Of a DNA stretch of 64,000 nt, positions 41,496-53,640 are shown piece after piece. Both the position numbers and the translations under genes were made by a program. The stretch comes from Cycas panzhihuaensis. Lineage: Eukaryota; Cycadophyta. The DNA is taken from assembly GCA_023213395.1 (NCBI GenBank), contig CM041465.1, forward strand, positions 56,985,741 through 57,049,740, in the 5' to 3' direction. Numbering within the stretch: position 1 is the first letter of the stretch; each line of letters opens with the position of its first letter. The notes below the pieces were generated by a model, which worked only from the letters and a program-made list of their open reading frames with translations, was not told where the DNA came from and did no database searches.

Positions 41496-42997
41496 TAGAT
41501 CATACTCCTCAAAAGGTTTGTTTGAGAGGAAGTTGGGATTGCAGGGAATAGTGGGGACTTGAAGATTATAGAAATTTCTAAGGGAGGCATTTGTTTGAAA
41601 TGATCAAAATTAGGAGAAGCACTGGCAGTTGGCTTAGGAACAACATCACTCTGGCCTTCTTGACTAGAAGCTTGGGCATCTTGAATGCTTTGAGTGGCCT
41701 AGGCAGCTTGAGCTTGAATGGCAATAACTACCCCTCCATGTGCTTATTCAAGATCTTCTTTCTCCACAAAGTTAAACATGTTTAAATCTAGGAAAGAAGA
41801 CTAGCTATATGAAGTGGATGCCTTTGGGATGATTTCATCATATCCAAGAGACAAATCCTTATATCTAATGAGTGTCTCATGGACCAAATCCTCTTGAAAT
41901 ATTTCCTCATTTATGGGACAAATCTCTTCTTTTGGCCTCTTTAAGACAATTACAGAAGGTTGATGCTAAATATCCTTACCTTTCAGCATATTTTTCAAGT
42001 ATGAATTTTTGTTATGGATCTTCTTATATGCAACATATGTTTGAGGGTCCATTCAAGGTGAATGTAGTTGAAGTAGCTTCAGGGGCCACATTTCCTCTTC
42101 TAGCTCCAAAGTTGGGACATCTCCTCTAGAAGAAGCAACCAAACCATACTGAGTGTTCACTAGTTTAATCTCCAAGACTAATCTTTTGGCCTCCTCAAGG
42201 CTTTCTAGGAACTTATGGACCATGGTGAGCCTAATGTTATTGTCTAAGCCCTTGATAAACCACTCCCTTTGGCAAGGCTCTATCAGATGAAATTCAAAGC
42301 TAATTTTCTTGAGGAGCTTATAGAATCATTCAATGTATTCTTGAATAGATTCTTTGGGTCCCTTTCAGATATTTGATAGGTCCTTAACTAGTGCAAGCAT
42401 GGTTTTCTTGCTGAAGTACTTGGCTAAAAATCGTTCATCAAATCCTCCGATCTGCGAATGGAGACATTGGGTAGAGATTGGTATCACAAAGAAGCCTCAC
42501 CTTTAGACATATGCACAAATAGTCAGACTGCCATCTCTAGATGTTGAATATTAAACATATAGGCCTTGTTTGAAAAGCTCTCAATGTGTTTCTCACTCAT
42601 GAAGGGTGACTTTTCTTCTTTGAACTTGGGCATAGCCACCTAGGCTTTGTCCGAGACATCGCGCAAATCATTCCCCAAGTTCAACGGGCTACTTTTGAGC
42701 CAAGGAAGAGGATCCGCACCCTACAAGTGATGATTCCTACTGGCATCTTAGTCACCCATATCAATAGACGAATCCTAGTTAGACTCACCCTCTTGATAAT
42801 AAAAATGATTTTCCTTTACTAGCATGTGGAGTTTGTTCTTCCTCAAACTTGTGTTTAAAGGTTTGAGAAGAAGGACCTAATATGCCTCTAGTCTTTCTAT
42901 CAAGAGGAGAGTGAATAAGTTCTCCTTCAATGCCTTTTGCCTTGTCCTGATGAGTATATGGATTTCTAGAAGAATTCAGGCTGGAAAATCTAGTCAT
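41496..42997 (-). pseudogene. Ty3 gag (element H)
   Basis: N-terminal segment MTRFSSLNSSRNPYTHQDKA from ATG 42997, then from 42759 MGDQDASRNHHL, stop, GADPLPWLKSSPLNLGNDLR, VAMPKFKEEKSPFMSEKHIE, FSNKAYMFNIQHLEMAV, LFVHMSKGEASL, stop, YQSLPN. This is the capsid of a widespread plant Ty3 group. The C-terminal part (42150-41500) is Glu/Pro/Ser-rich with several stops. Plus-strand ORFs at 41591-42129 are antisense. Confidence 0.78.
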
Positions 42998-43091
42998 ATG
43001 ATGTAGGTGGGAAAGGAAAAGTAAGAACAAAAAAATGAACAAATACAAGACTAACTAGAGAAAAGGCGATCCCCAATATGGTCACCAAAAC
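42998..43091 (-). other. leader and PBS of element H
   Basis: Minus strand after the LTR end CCAACA reads GTTTTGGTGACCATATTGGG, resembling PBS plus leader of plant Ty3 elements of the TGGCGACnnn..GGGGA type. Which tRNA is unclear. Confidence 0.5.
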
Positions 43092-44107
43092 TGTTGGCCA
43101 GATTTTTTGTGCTCCTTCTAGTGGATAAGACAATGTGACAAGGGATTGGTTTGCGAAGTGTTCTTGTGCCAACACAAATTTTGGACAACTATTTAAATGT
43201 ACAAAGGGAAATACAAATTGCAAATAAAAAATGGTTCTATATTTGAATGTTTACTGCATGAAAGCAAGAATAGGAACTATCATAGAACAATTGGATAGCA
43301 TTTAAGTGAAAGGGGTATCAATGTATAACTAGTAGAAGAATAGTTCTAATAGAATTAAAGAGACAAACAATGTATCAAACAAGTTATTGCAAGACCAAAA
43401 GACGTTTGCTTTCTTAAAAATACATGATCAGACAACAACTTTGATATTAGGTTAAAATTATATAACCAAACAATAATCAAGACTATGATGCCATATAGGT
43501 GAAAACAAATAAACAATTATGTACAAACATACAACACAATATACTTGTGGGAAATGATCACCTCCCAATTGTTGTGCCGATAGGCGCTTCCAGGTGACTT
43601 TGGCCGCAACTCCTTACTCCGTCCCATTAAGGTGAGTAAATAGGAAAAAAAAAAAGAAGAAAAAAAACAAAAAATAATAATTGTAACACGGTTCCTCCTT
43701 TTTCGCTATCACCACGATTGTTTAACATATGAGTAGATTCCATCAAGTAGTCACTTTCTCCTTCCCAACCTCATATATATGCTACTGCTATCGCCATTAT
43801 CGTTGCCATTGCCACCTCCACCAGAACTTGCATTTCTTTTCAAACACAAAACTCTATGCACTTAAGGGTGCCTATTGGCACTTCCAGACTGTTATACAGT
43901 CTGCACTAGTATTATGAAAAATCAATACATATTTATAGGCATACACCACTTCATGCCTATCCAATCACATATCAAGAGTCACTTGGTTAACCAATGACCA
44001 CATACATGAAGAAGTGTGTGCACTATGACCCCCTAGTGCACATCAAAGAGGAAATACATCAATTTAATAATAACTTAACAAGAGCATAGATCAAACATTA
44101 TTCAACA
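43092..44107 (-). repeat. LTR of element H
   Basis: 1016 bp; minus-strand start TGTTGAATAATGTTTGATC at 44107, end TCTGGCCAACA at 43092. No second copy in the window, so ends rest on TG/CA, the PBS to the left and a PPT to the right. Confidence 0.6.
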
Positions 44108-44464
44108 TTCCCCCCTTCAAGTTTAATCCTTGTCACATAATTCCTTCAAATGTGATGCTGGGTTCATATAAAGCCAAACATCTACTAGTGCACATAAGTA
44201 ACTATTCACTAAATCCCCAATCCTCTAGAATGGCTTTTGTAGATATGATTCACCAACATTTGCCTGCAAAACAACTTTTTCTGCTCCTATTTGCCTGTTT
44301 TTAGTCTCTCCTAGTTGAGGCCACACCTCCAGGAGAAAACTGAGTTGAAAACCCACAGCCCCATCCACTACACCGTGGAACAAACCTACACAAATGGTTA
44401 TCTAAGAAAAAATATGTGACAAATTACTTCTTTTTTTATACAAACTCCAATTTTAACACATAAT
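44108..44464 (-). other. PPT and 3' internal tail beyond LTR H
   Basis: Complement of AACTTGAAGGGGGGAA at 44108-44123 is a clear PPT that points into LTR H. So 3' internal sequence of an element lies to the right of an LTR whose PBS is on the left. No readable protein. Copia J starts at 44465. Confidence 0.5.
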
Positions 44465-44663
44465 TGTTAGAGTAGTAATGTTTTATCTTTGTCTTTTCTA
44501 AAGTTAAGTTGAGGGTTATGTGTCCAACCCCTCTTTCATTCTATCTTGACACTTGGCCTACATGCATAGGGTCACTCATATACATTGTATATATTTATAC
44601 GAGAGTATTTTTCTTTCTCATTAATGCAAGAGAGTAACTTCTTTTGTTCTTATTGTTTTGACA
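44465..44663 (+). repeat. 5' LTR of copia J
   Basis: 199 bp, TGTTAGAGTAGTAATGTTTT...TTTTGACA, followed directly by the PBS. Confidence 0.85.
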
Positions 44664-45347
44664 TGGTATTAGAGCATGTCTATTAAGAGTCTGGGAGAGA
44701 TCTAACTGAGAAGTTTTTGTTTTTTTTAAGAAATTAAGAAATTCAAAGTATTTATAAGAGAGAGGATGTTTATACATTTATTACAGGTGCATTGATTGTT
44801 GTACAGTACCATATGGAACTGTACGAACAGGAATTTTTTCAGGTGTTCAAAATTGAAGAAAATTTCATCTATAGACTTGTCTTAGTGAGGAGAATCTGTT
44901 GTTCTAAATAATCATCATCAAATTTTGCTTCGTTCACTGGGAAATCGTGAACTTGTAGGGGTGTGGGTTTAGCATTTCAAACTCAAATTTCTTTTGTTTT
45001 ACTTTGTCTCAATCAATAAAATCTGTCCAAAATTTTTTGTTTGGACATTACCTTTCATTTGAATGTGAGTTTGTTAGATTTGAAGAGAGATGAGCATTTT
45101 TTTTAAACCCTAATCATCCATATGACTTTTGGAGTTTGTTCTAAGCAAACTAGAAGTGAAATCAATTTTTTTAAAAAGATCTGAATAGAGCAGGTCACAA
45201 GCTTCATTTTGGGTGATTTCTATTGAAATCCATACAACTGTACTTTTCTATATTATTTTGTACAATTGTATGGCCGCACAACTAATTACTGCTGTATTCT
45301 CTCTGTCTTTTACGTTCCCTCTCAGTTCACTCTTTAAAATTTCAAAA
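44664..45347 (+). promoter_or_regulatory. PBS and leader of copia J with phased GTAC units
   Basis: PBS TGGTATTAGAGC at 44664-44675. Units TTGTACAGTA, CCATATGGAA, CTGTACGAAC at 44799-44828 and a second group near 45230-45285 (TTGTACAATTGTATGGCC). Matches D and M positions. Confidence 0.6.
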
Positions 45348-46316
45348 ATGGCCTCAATTTTTTTTCTTAGTGACTTTGATAAACTCATTGGACAAAACTA
45401 TAATGCTTGGAAGTTAAAAATGCAGGGTCTTTTAATGGCTAAAATGCATGGAATATTGTCATGGAAAGGAAACAAAACCAACTGATATAATAGATTTAAT
45501 TAGTTGGGAGGAAAGGGATAAGATTGCACATGCTGCCATTATGTTGCCTGTTGGAGATTCACTATTAAATCACATTAGTGTAGCTAGCAAATTTGTTGAT
45601 GCAGGGGGAATTCTAGCCTCTCTATATCCATAAGAATTAAGTCCCTATAATCTCTCTTAGAGAACAATTGTACAAACTCCTATTAAAGGAAGGAGAATCT
45701 GTCTTAAATTTTATTAACAAAATAGCAGAAGTTAAGGAAAATTTGGCCTTTGCAGGAGAAATAGTGTCTGATTATGAAATTGTCTGTTTTACATTTAATG
45801 AACTTCCAAAATTCTATGATACTATGGTAAATACTCTTACCATTGGTGGATATGTTACTAATATGTCTTTTGAAACTTTAATAGAACATATGTTACAATA
45901 AGAATAGAGAATTAAAAGATATGAAGAGGAGGCTGAAATTGAAGAAACCTTCATTTCAAAGCTGTGAATAGATGGTAGAGGTTATTACAGAAGCATTCTG
46001 GGAGGAAGAGGTAGGTTTTCTAGAGGAAGGACACCAGAAGTACGAGGTAGGTCTATACTAGCAGATTGTAGACCCTGCTATCGTTGTGGTAGATATGAAC
46101 ATTTTTCTAACGACTGCAGATTCTATAATCTACCAACTTGCTATCACTGTGGATGAGTAGGACATCTTGTTAACCATTGTCCTCAAAGGTGTGTAGAAAT
46201 TTAGAGAGGCAAAAGAGTTGAAGAGAACTACAACAATGAACAGATCATACAAGACAAAGATGAAACTGCCTTTATCATAGCCTTGGGCACACTTGCTCGT
46301 AGTAATGAAGATTATT
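45348..46316 (+). pseudogene. copia gag with two zinc knuckles (element J)
   Basis: ATG at 45348 (MASIFFLSDFDKLIGQNYNA, WKLKMQGLL). After a frameshift: ISWEERDKIAHAAIMLPVGD; then KLLLKEGESVLNFINKIAEV, FNELPKFYDTMVNTLTIGG. Arg/Gly-rich stretch, then CYRCGRYEHFSNDC (intact CCHC) and CYHCG, stop, VGHLVNHC at about 46077-46180. Confidence 0.88.
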
Positions 46317-46902
46317 GGTATGTAGATTCTGGAGCATCCAATCACATGTTGGGGAGAGGCAACTAGTTTGAGACACTCCAACCATACCTTCTCAACAAAA
46401 CAATTGAACTTGGTGATGACTTTCCTTTACACATAAAAGGAAAGGGAACAATTGCAATCCTAATTATTGACAAAGTTAAAGAATTGGTGGTGTGCCGTAT
46501 GTTCTAAGATTGAAGAAAAATCTCATGTCTATATTCCAACTAAGAAAAAAAGAGGCTTTGTGTTATCTTTGATGAAGATGGAAGATGTTATATTTGTGAT
46601 ATAAAGCAAAATAGTGTTGTAATAGCAGAAGGGATAGAGATTGACAACCTCTATAAGTTAATATCTACTCCCATCCTACCTCTTGCTATAAGATCTTTGT
46701 TGTTAACAACTCTATTAATGAAATATGGCATTTAAAATATGGACATATTGCAAATAGGCGATTAAAATGGTTAAAAAAACAAAATATGGCAAATGGTCTT
46801 CCTAATATGTCTCTTAATCCATTCATATGCAAAAGTTGCATGATTAGAAAACAACATCAAATCCCATTTTAAGAAAGTACATGGAAAGTGCAAAAGAAGT
46901 TA
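46317..46902 (+). pseudogene. copia protease and integrase start (element J)
   Basis: YVDSGASNHMLGRG at about 46318: the protease active site DSGA is intact. Then ETLQPYLLNKTIELGDDFPL and shifted frames to EIDNLYKLISTPILPL and the integrase zinc module (HLKYGHI then CKSCMIRKQ). The host codon run KKLEL ends at the K insertion point. Confidence 0.82.
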
Positions 46903-46907
46903 GAGTT

Positions 46908-47262
46908 TGTTAATAAACATGAATGCATGCATACATGTTTATATTTGTAGAATCTTTTACCATACACAGCAAGTAGACAAGATATACATAGAAAACAAAT
47001 GCACAATACACAGGATTTACATGGGAAATCCTTTTGGGAAAAAACCCACCACAAAGATCAATAGATCACACTGATTACCACTTGTTTGATATGAATATAC
47101 AATGGCTCTAGGATTTTTATATCCTCACAAGAGGTGTCAACTGACAAGTGTTGTGACCCTCTGCGTAACTCACACCATTTTGTTAATCACAATTAAGTTA
47201 AACCACGATATTAACATTAACCAATGGCTTAATAAACAATTGTCATAACATCCCCCCTTAAC
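46908..47262 (-). repeat. 3' LTR and PPT of copia K
   Basis: LTR 46908-47250, minus-strand start TGTTATGACAATTG; PPT complement TCCCCCCTTAAC at 47251-47262. Confidence 0.92.
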
Positions 47263-48529
47263 ATGAATGTGGGGAACCTGCAACCTGCAATAGTTGTGTT
47301 ATTACGAAGACTGGGACTATCCTTCTTCTTTATCCTTATCCAGTACGTATCTTTGTGAATTGATCCTCAATAAGCTCTTTGGTGAAGACGTCTGCAAGCT
47401 AATATGCACTCGGACAATAGTTGACTTACAACTTCCCTGATTTGATCTGTTCATGAATGTAGTGGTGTTGTATCTCGATGTGCTTCGTATGAGCATGAAA
47501 CTCTGGATTCTTTGACAACCAAATGGTACTCTGATTATCGACAAAAATAATCAGATGGCCATTTGAAACTCCAAGAACTTGCAAGAGACGTTGCAATCAT
47601 ACAACTTCTTTCACACTATCACTGAGTCCTTGATATTTTGCTTCTATAGAAGATAACGCCACTGTTTGTTGCTTCTTTAATTGCCACAAAACAAATCCAT
47701 TACGAACACTAAAGATTTATTTAATAGTGGACTTCCGATCGTTAGAGCCTCCTCCTCAATCAACATCAGTGTAGCCATACAACTTTACCTCCTTACCACG
47801 ACAGTATTTGAGACCAAGATTGAGTGTTCCTTTCAAGTGCTTCAGAATCCGCTTTGCGGCAAACCAATGTCGTTCTTGAGGATTCTGCATATATTGGGAA
47901 ACCAATCCAACAACATAGGCGATATTTGGTCTGGTATGAGTCAAATAAATTAGATTCCCTACCAATTGACACTACTTTGTTCAATCTATAAAGGGTTTGA
48001 CCATATTTTTCTGCAATCTTGTGCCCTTAGCACATGGTGTTGCCACCGGCTTGCAATCTTGCAGCTCAAACTTCTCTAGTAGGTTCTTCACATACTATGT
48101 CTACAACAACATGATCCGATCTTCCACCTACCTAACTTGAATGCCCAAGAAGTAGTGAAGTCGCTTGAGGTCTGTCATATTAAAAATAGCTCCCAAATTA
48201 GACTTGACTGCTACAATAGTCTTATTACAGTTGCCTTCGATGAGTAAATCATCCACATACAACACAATAGCTACTATTGAGGTTCCACTCCTTTTCACAT
48301 ACAGATTTGGGTCGAGATCTGAAACAACAAATCCTTTAGCTTTCAATTTGGCATTGGTTTTCTCATACCAAGCACGGGGTGCTTGTTTCAGGCCATAAAG
48401 TGACTTCTTCAATCAACATATAAGACGCTCTTGGCTTTACTTAATGAATCCCAGAGGCTGCGACATGTAAATCTCCTCCTTTAGATCTCCATTAAGAAAT
48501 ACAGAATTAACGTCCATCTGGTGTAACTT
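47263..48529 (-). pseudogene. copia RT C-terminal part and RNase H (element K)
   Basis: Minus strand: [34 protein letters not shown] (YVDD intact, about 48250), DLKRLHYFLGIQV, then MVGNLIYLTHTRPNIAYVVG, AKRILKHLKGTLNLGLKY. RNase H: ALSSIEAKYQGLSDSVKEVV, NQSTIWLSKNPEFHAHTKHI, LADVFTKELIEDQF near 47350. A few stops and frameshifts. Confidence 0.9.
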
Positions 48530-49105
48530 TCAACCATATGCTACTGTTAAGGAAATGATCAATCGAACCATTATTATCTTGCAGACTGGTGCAAACGTCT
48601 CCTCATAATCAATTCCTTCCTTTTGCTTGAACCCTTGAGCGACAAGCCTGGCCTTGTACTTGTCCACCTCTCCATCAGAGTGGAACTTCGTCTTGTAGAC
48701 CCACTTGCATCCAACAAGGTTCTTCATCGGAGGGAGCGGAATCAAATCCCATGTGTCATTCTTCATGAGTGAACCATACTCCTCTTCCATTATAGCTCTC
48801 CATCGTGGATCATTCTTCGCTTCATCATACGAATTAGGATCACTCGAGTTGTTAGTGTCTACCAACAGAGTTCGACTGGCATGTTGACTTCTTGTTCTCC
48901 TCTTATTAACACGGGTATGCATCACCACTCTGGAATCCTCCATCATCTTCCTTGCCCATAACAGTATAAAGGGACTTGGTGCTAGAGGTACTTCTTCATG
49001 TGACGACTCCTCACTATTACTATCTCCACTCGGTCCAGCTTCCTCTTGAATTTTAGCGACTAGTTCATTGTCCTTTTCAGTTGACGAATTCGAGAATGGA
49101 AGCAA
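48530..49105 (-). CDS. copia RT N-terminal part with linker (element K)
   Basis: 191 open codons: Ser/Glu-rich linker ([20 protein letters not shown]), basic [14 protein letters not shown], then [55 protein letters not shown]. It is the longest intact stretch of K and continues, after a stop, into the catalytic half. Confidence 0.85.
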   Translation of the reverse strand: MLPFSNSSTEKDNELVAKIQEEAGPSGDSNSEESSHEEVPLAPSPFILLWARKMMEDSRVVMHTRVNKRRTRSQHASRTLLVDTNNSSDPNSYDEAKNDPRWRAIMEEEYGSLMKNDTWDLIPLPPMKNLVGCKWVYKTKFHSDGEVDKYKARLVAQGFKQKEGIDYEETFAPVCKIIMVRLIISLTVAYG

Positions 49106-50173
49106 TGGGGGTTAAAAAGGCTTTTGTGATGACTTCTCAGCATGATACGTTGATGACTCATCAAATTTGACATACTGACTAATCATAATTTTTCTCCCCT
49201 ACAGATCCTACAATCTGTAAGCTTTGTTTTGATCAGAATACCCCACAACAATACACTTCAAACTCTTGCGATCCATCTTCTTATGACCTTCGTTAGGGAT
49301 GTGTGCATATCTAATGCACCCAGATGTTTTTAAATGGCTAATGACAGGTTTACGACTAGTCCATTTTTCTCTGGGGGTCATGCTTCGAACTATTTGAGTG
49401 GGTACCCGGTTCGGAATATAAACAGTAGTTGCTACAACCTCTGCCCAAAACATCGATGGCAAGTTTTTTAAGTGCACCATACACCTTGCCATCTCCATTA
49501 TGGTACGATCTTTCTTTTCTGCAATACCATTTTGTTAGGGGTATATGGGATAGTAAATTCTCGTTTTATATCATGATCCTGACGGAACTGATTAAATGCA
49601 TGATTGTCGTATTCCTTAGCATTATCACTTCTTAATGTCTTATTCTTCTTATCACTTTTGTTTTCTACACTCGCTTTATAGTCACATAAACAATCAAATA
49701 CATCTGACTTGTTCTTCAAGAAATATACCTAGGCCTTCTTGGTGTAATTGTCTACAAACACTAAGGTGTACCGAGCTCTTGATATTGAGGGATTTGGGAG
49801 TGGACCCATCACATTTACATGCACAAGCTCAAGCTTCTCCTTGACTCTCAAGACATTGTCTTGAGCAAAAGAATAATGATGATGCTTCCCGTACATGCAC
49901 CCTTCACAAACACCATCTAAACATGAAATAGACAGTAACCCTTCCACTATTTTCAACCTTTTCAGTAGTGCGATGCTTCTATAATTAAGGTGACCTAGGC
50001 AATCATATCACAACTTGCTTACATCATCCACACTAACAACAAAGCATAAGACTTCTTTTGGGATTGAAACTTTTCAAACACCCAAAAGTTATCTCTAACC
50101 TTCCTAGTAGCAATGATAGAGAAATTCTATTTAGGATTCTTAATTAGACATCTATCATGATAAAGCTCCACCT
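49106..50173 (-). pseudogene. copia integrase (element K)
   Basis: Zinc module end CEGCMYGKHHHYSF, LELVHVNVMGP (first Asp is Asn), FVDNYTKKA, LRSDNAKEYDNHAFNQF (second Asp), REFTIPYTPNKM then a frameshift before the Glu. C-terminal: MEMARCMVHLKNLPSMFWAE, VISHLKTSGCIRYAHIPNEG, SLKCIVVGYSDQNKAYRL. Confidence 0.88.
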
Positions 50174-50640
50174 TCATTCCTTGTTTGCAGATTTCTCAGC
50201 CGAAAGCAAATTCAATTGCATCTTGGGTAGATAATAGACTCCTGTAAACTTACCACCTACCAAGGAAACTTCGCCAACACCTTCCACGGGCAAAACACAA
50301 GCATCTCCAAGGATGATCTCTGCACCACAATGATTTTCACTCCATGCATCAAAGTTATGCTTTTGCATTGTAGAGTCCAAAATCCAGTAGTCTCTCCAAC
50401 TTGACTCAGGTGACAAGGTTGATACTCTGACAGAATATGCTGCAATGCTCTTTCCTTTATCATCCTGGCTAACTTTGCGTTCATCCCATCTCTTGAACCA
50501 ACAATTCTTTTCTCTGTGGCCTTCTTTCTTGCAGTAGTTACATTTACCGTTGAATTTCTTCTTTTCTCAAGAGTCTTCCCTAGATCTTTGTGTGAACTTC
50601 TCCTCCTGAATGACCTCTCTCCTTTGCGTCTTCATGACTA
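50174..50640 (-). pseudogene. copia zinc knuckle and protease (element K)
   Basis: CNYCKKEGHREKNCWFKRW (CCHC knuckle, about 50485-50545), then WRDYWILDSTMQKHNFDAW where DSG has become DST, IILGDACVLPVEGVGEVSLV, GVYYLPKMQLNLLSAEK. Confidence 0.83.
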
Positions 50641-51200
50641 AGGTCTGACTTGACTTGGAACCTCCAAGTATTCTACCTCCATCACCTCATCTCTACCATA
50701 AATGGTCTGAAAAGTGGCAAAAATAGCTAACAAGTTCGACATGATTATCGTAAACAAAAGTGCATCATTGATCGAATTTGGCTTTAACTCTTCTAGCTTA
50801 TTCCTCAAGTCAGTGATTTCATTTAGGTAGGAACTTATGTTGATCTCATCTTCTAATTTAGAATTGAGAAGCTCCAACATTAAGGCTAGATGTCTATTCG
50901 TCTTTTTCTTTTAAAAAATTTCACACAATTTTGCCCAGATTTCGTCTGGCTGTTCCAAGTTATGAGCCAATGCCCTTTGGTTTGGTGCCAGTGACAGTTT
51001 CAACAATTTGATGGCCATAAATTGCTTCTCTTGAAGTTGTGCACATTCTTTATGGTCAAGCAGGATTGTGTTTGCTTCCACCTTAGTAATCGTCTAGAGT
51101 TGATTCACCATCAACACTAACTCCATATTGGCCTTCCACTCACTGAAATTATTTCCATTAAAGATAACTTTGGGCAACAAATGATCTATCTCGAGAAATG
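50641..51200 (-). pseudogene. copia gag (element K)
   Basis: VIFNGNNFSEWKANMELVLM, TILLDHKECAQLQEKQFMAI, LAPNQRALAHNLEQPDEIWA, LMLELLNSKLEDEINISSYL, EITDLRNKLEELKPNSIN, FATFQTIYGRDEVM. A copia capsid with two or three stops. The ATG is uncertain (near 51200). Confidence 0.82.
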
Positions 51201-52536
51201 AGCTTCAACATGCGAGTTAATATCACTAGACTAGTAATCTTATAGTCTTCTGGACAAAACCTACATCACTGTGATCACCTCCTTCTCAGGCACACTCATT
51301 GGGGATCACCAAACAATGATTATGCACGCTGGAACGACTCACCAACTATCCACCCCTTACCAATAGGCTCCAAAAGGTCCTCAAAATGCTAAAAAAAAGG
51401 CTTAAAAATGACTTGAGATGCCTTAGAATATCCTCCAAACGAAGGAATCTCAACATAGTACAAGGTGTACGGTCTTCGAAGTCAGATCCACACGATAAAT
51501 GGCTCAAAAAATGATCATATAACACTCCATAATGCTCCATAAAGCTTCACAAATGAAGTGTATGAAATATCGATGGTTCAAACGCTTTTTATAAAGTTAA
51601 CTTTATGTGGGGAATATGCCAAAAGGCATATTCTTATGAAATGCAACTTTTCACTTTTGGTTGCACGTCCTTTTACATTCTCCACATGCCAAATAACTTA
51701 AGGCACATGTTTATTAAGCCGACTAAGGTTAAGAGATGATAAATAAATCAAAGTAGTAATGTTTGATATCTCTTGTCTCTCCCACCAATTATATATGAAT
51801 TGCAGCTGCCGCAAACTTCCACTAATCGTCTGTGCCTCAATAATCTTCAAAGCTGACTTACGATTGTTCACAACTAGAAATGATAGTCATGGGCAACCCA
51901 GCCAACACTTATACGGCTGTCCCAAGCTTAATTTACTCACATAGTTGTGAAAGGAGGGCTGCACACTCAGACAAAGATGCCACGACTCAATATAGGGCCA
52001 TATCAAAAAACTACTACCATAACCATGTATACTGTCCAACACTCACGTCAAGAGCAGGAAAACACCAATCCAGGTTCCAATCTCGTCCTCAGATGAGAAA
52101 TATACGATTTTGATGGTAAATGGTTATTTTATATATTACGTTCTATGGTGTTTTGTTAAGAGTAGGGCCGAATTACTTGTATATAGCTATGGTTGTCCTC
52201 ACCACTATTGAATCTCCATTAGAACACGCTCCACTGGCTTCAATTTGTGCCACAATACACTAACCAGGTTTGGATGACCTCCAACGAGTCAACTCAATCC
52301 ACGAATATGGCTTGCACGTCTGAATTTTGACTCCTATAGTGCCTTAACCTTGTTGATAGGTGAATTTCATCTCCTTAATCACCATTGACCACTATGCCTA
52401 TTCCTGCAAGTTGTTGGAGAAGGCATATCCTCAAGAGAACCTCTTGGGTTTGACGGCATCACCTAGCAACCAACGATCTCACTGCTTGGCCCAACTTTCG
52501 ACTTCAGTTGTGTAGGACCCTACGACCTTGATACCA
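51201..52536 (-). other. long leader and PBS of copia K
   Basis: 1.3 kb without coding homology on either strand. PBS complement CGACCTTGATACCA at 52523-52536 (minus strand TGGTATCAAGGTCG, iMet-like). Confidence 0.65.
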
Positions 52537-52878
52537 TGTTAAGAAACATGAATGCATACATGTTTATATCCATAGAATCTCTTACCATACACAACAAACA
52601 AACAAGATTTACAAAAAAAATAAATGCACAGTACACAAGATTTACGTGGAAAACCCTTTCGAGTAAAAACCCACCACAAAGATCAATAGATCACATTGAT
52701 TACCACTTGCTTGATATGAATATACAAGGGCTCTAGGATTTTTATATCCTTCCAAGAGGTGTCAACCAACAAGGGTTGTGACCCTTTGCATAACTCGCAC
52801 CATTTCGTTAATCACAATTAAGTTAAACCACCACATTAACATTAACTAGTGGCTTAACAAACAACTGCCACATTAACC
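52537..52878 (-). repeat. 5' LTR of copia K
   Basis: 342 bp; minus-strand start GGTTAATGTGGCAG (TG mutated to GG), end TTTCTTAACA beside the PBS. Right boundary fixed by TSD GAGTT. Confidence 0.92.
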
Positions 52879-52883
52879 GAGTT

Positions 52884-53630
52884 AATTCATACATATTTGT
52901 ATGGTTTAATCATACCAAATTTAGTTAATGGTGGAAGGTATTTTCTTACCTTTATTGATGGCTTCTCCAGGAAAACTTGGGTATAATTCCTCTTCAACAA
53001 ATCAGAGGTCTTAGATCATTTTAAAGGATTCAAAGCTCAATTGGAGTTAGAAAGCGAATGCAAAATTAAATTTCTTCGGTTAGAGGGAGGGGGTGAATAT
53101 ATTTCAAATGATTTATGTCATTTTTGTAAATTGAATAGAATACAAAGGCAAGTCACTACTCCTTATACACCTCAGTCAAATGGAGTAGCTGAATGAATGA
53201 ATTGAACAATAATGGAAATGGCTCGGTGCATGATAAACGATAAAGTAGTGACAAAAGTCTATTGGGTTGAAGTAGTCAACATAGTTGTATATCTTATCAA
53301 CAGGAGTCCTACTCAAGTCCTTGATAAAATTGCTTCTAAAGAAGTTTGGATGGTAAAAAATCCGGATGCAAGTCATCTCAAAATCTTTGGAAGTAAAGAT
53401 GTGTTCGTATTTTTGACAAAAAAAAGAACTAAGCTAGATGACAATAATATAAAATGCATTATGATTGGATACATTAGTAAATCCAAAGCATATAGATGCA
53501 TAGACCCAAAAACAAACAGGGTTTATGTTAGTAGAGATAAAACATTTGATGAAAATGTATCCAAAGAAGATTAGGAAGGGAAAATTATTCAAAGATAGAT
53601 TGAAGAAAATGCAAAAATAATGTTTTATCA
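52884..53630 (+). pseudogene. copia integrase, remainder (element J)
   Basis: Continues KKLEL from 46902 as IHTYLYGLIIPNLVNGGRYF (first Asp lost), TFIDGFSRKTWV, stop, RLEGGGEYISNDL (second Asp is Glu), YTPQSNGVAE (catalytic Glu kept), stop. C-terminal: MEMARCMINDKVVTKVYWVE, SHLKIFGSKDVFVFLTKKR, IKCIMIGYISKSKAYRCI. After 53574 readable homology fades. Confidence 0.88.
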
Positions 53631-53640
53631 TGATAATAGG

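Larger units (their letters stand above)
41106..44107 (-). mobile_element. Ty3 element H, right piece (5' half)
   Basis: Minus-strand LTR (43092-44107), PBS, leader, gag and protease start. Continues left of element G as 25988-26282. The 3' half (RT to integrase) is missing, cut off near LTR B. Not of the A/B/C group: gag is the common plant Ty3 type with a HHL-GADPLPWL start. Confidence 0.82.
46908..52878 (-). mobile_element. complete Ty1/copia element K
   Basis: LTRs 46908-47250 (343 bp) and 52537-52878 (342 bp), perfect TSD GAGTT (46903-46907, 52879-52883). Minus-strand order PBS, long leader, gag, protease, integrase, RT, RNase H, PPT. A third copia family, unlike D/M/J and E/F. Removing it and one TSD copy restores an integrase frame in J. 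Confidence 0.95.
44465..53630 (+). mobile_element. Ty1/copia element J, interrupted by copia K, 3' truncated
   Basis: Same family as D and M. 5' LTR, PBS, leader, gag with two zinc knuckles, protease, integrase. Copia K sits inside the integrase gene. Homology ends near 53600 before RT, where the 29-bp array begins. Confidence 0.88.

Noticed and set aside
41591-42129. Two plus-strand ORFs
   Set aside because: Antisense to gag of element H, where the minus strand has clear Ty3 capsid motifs.
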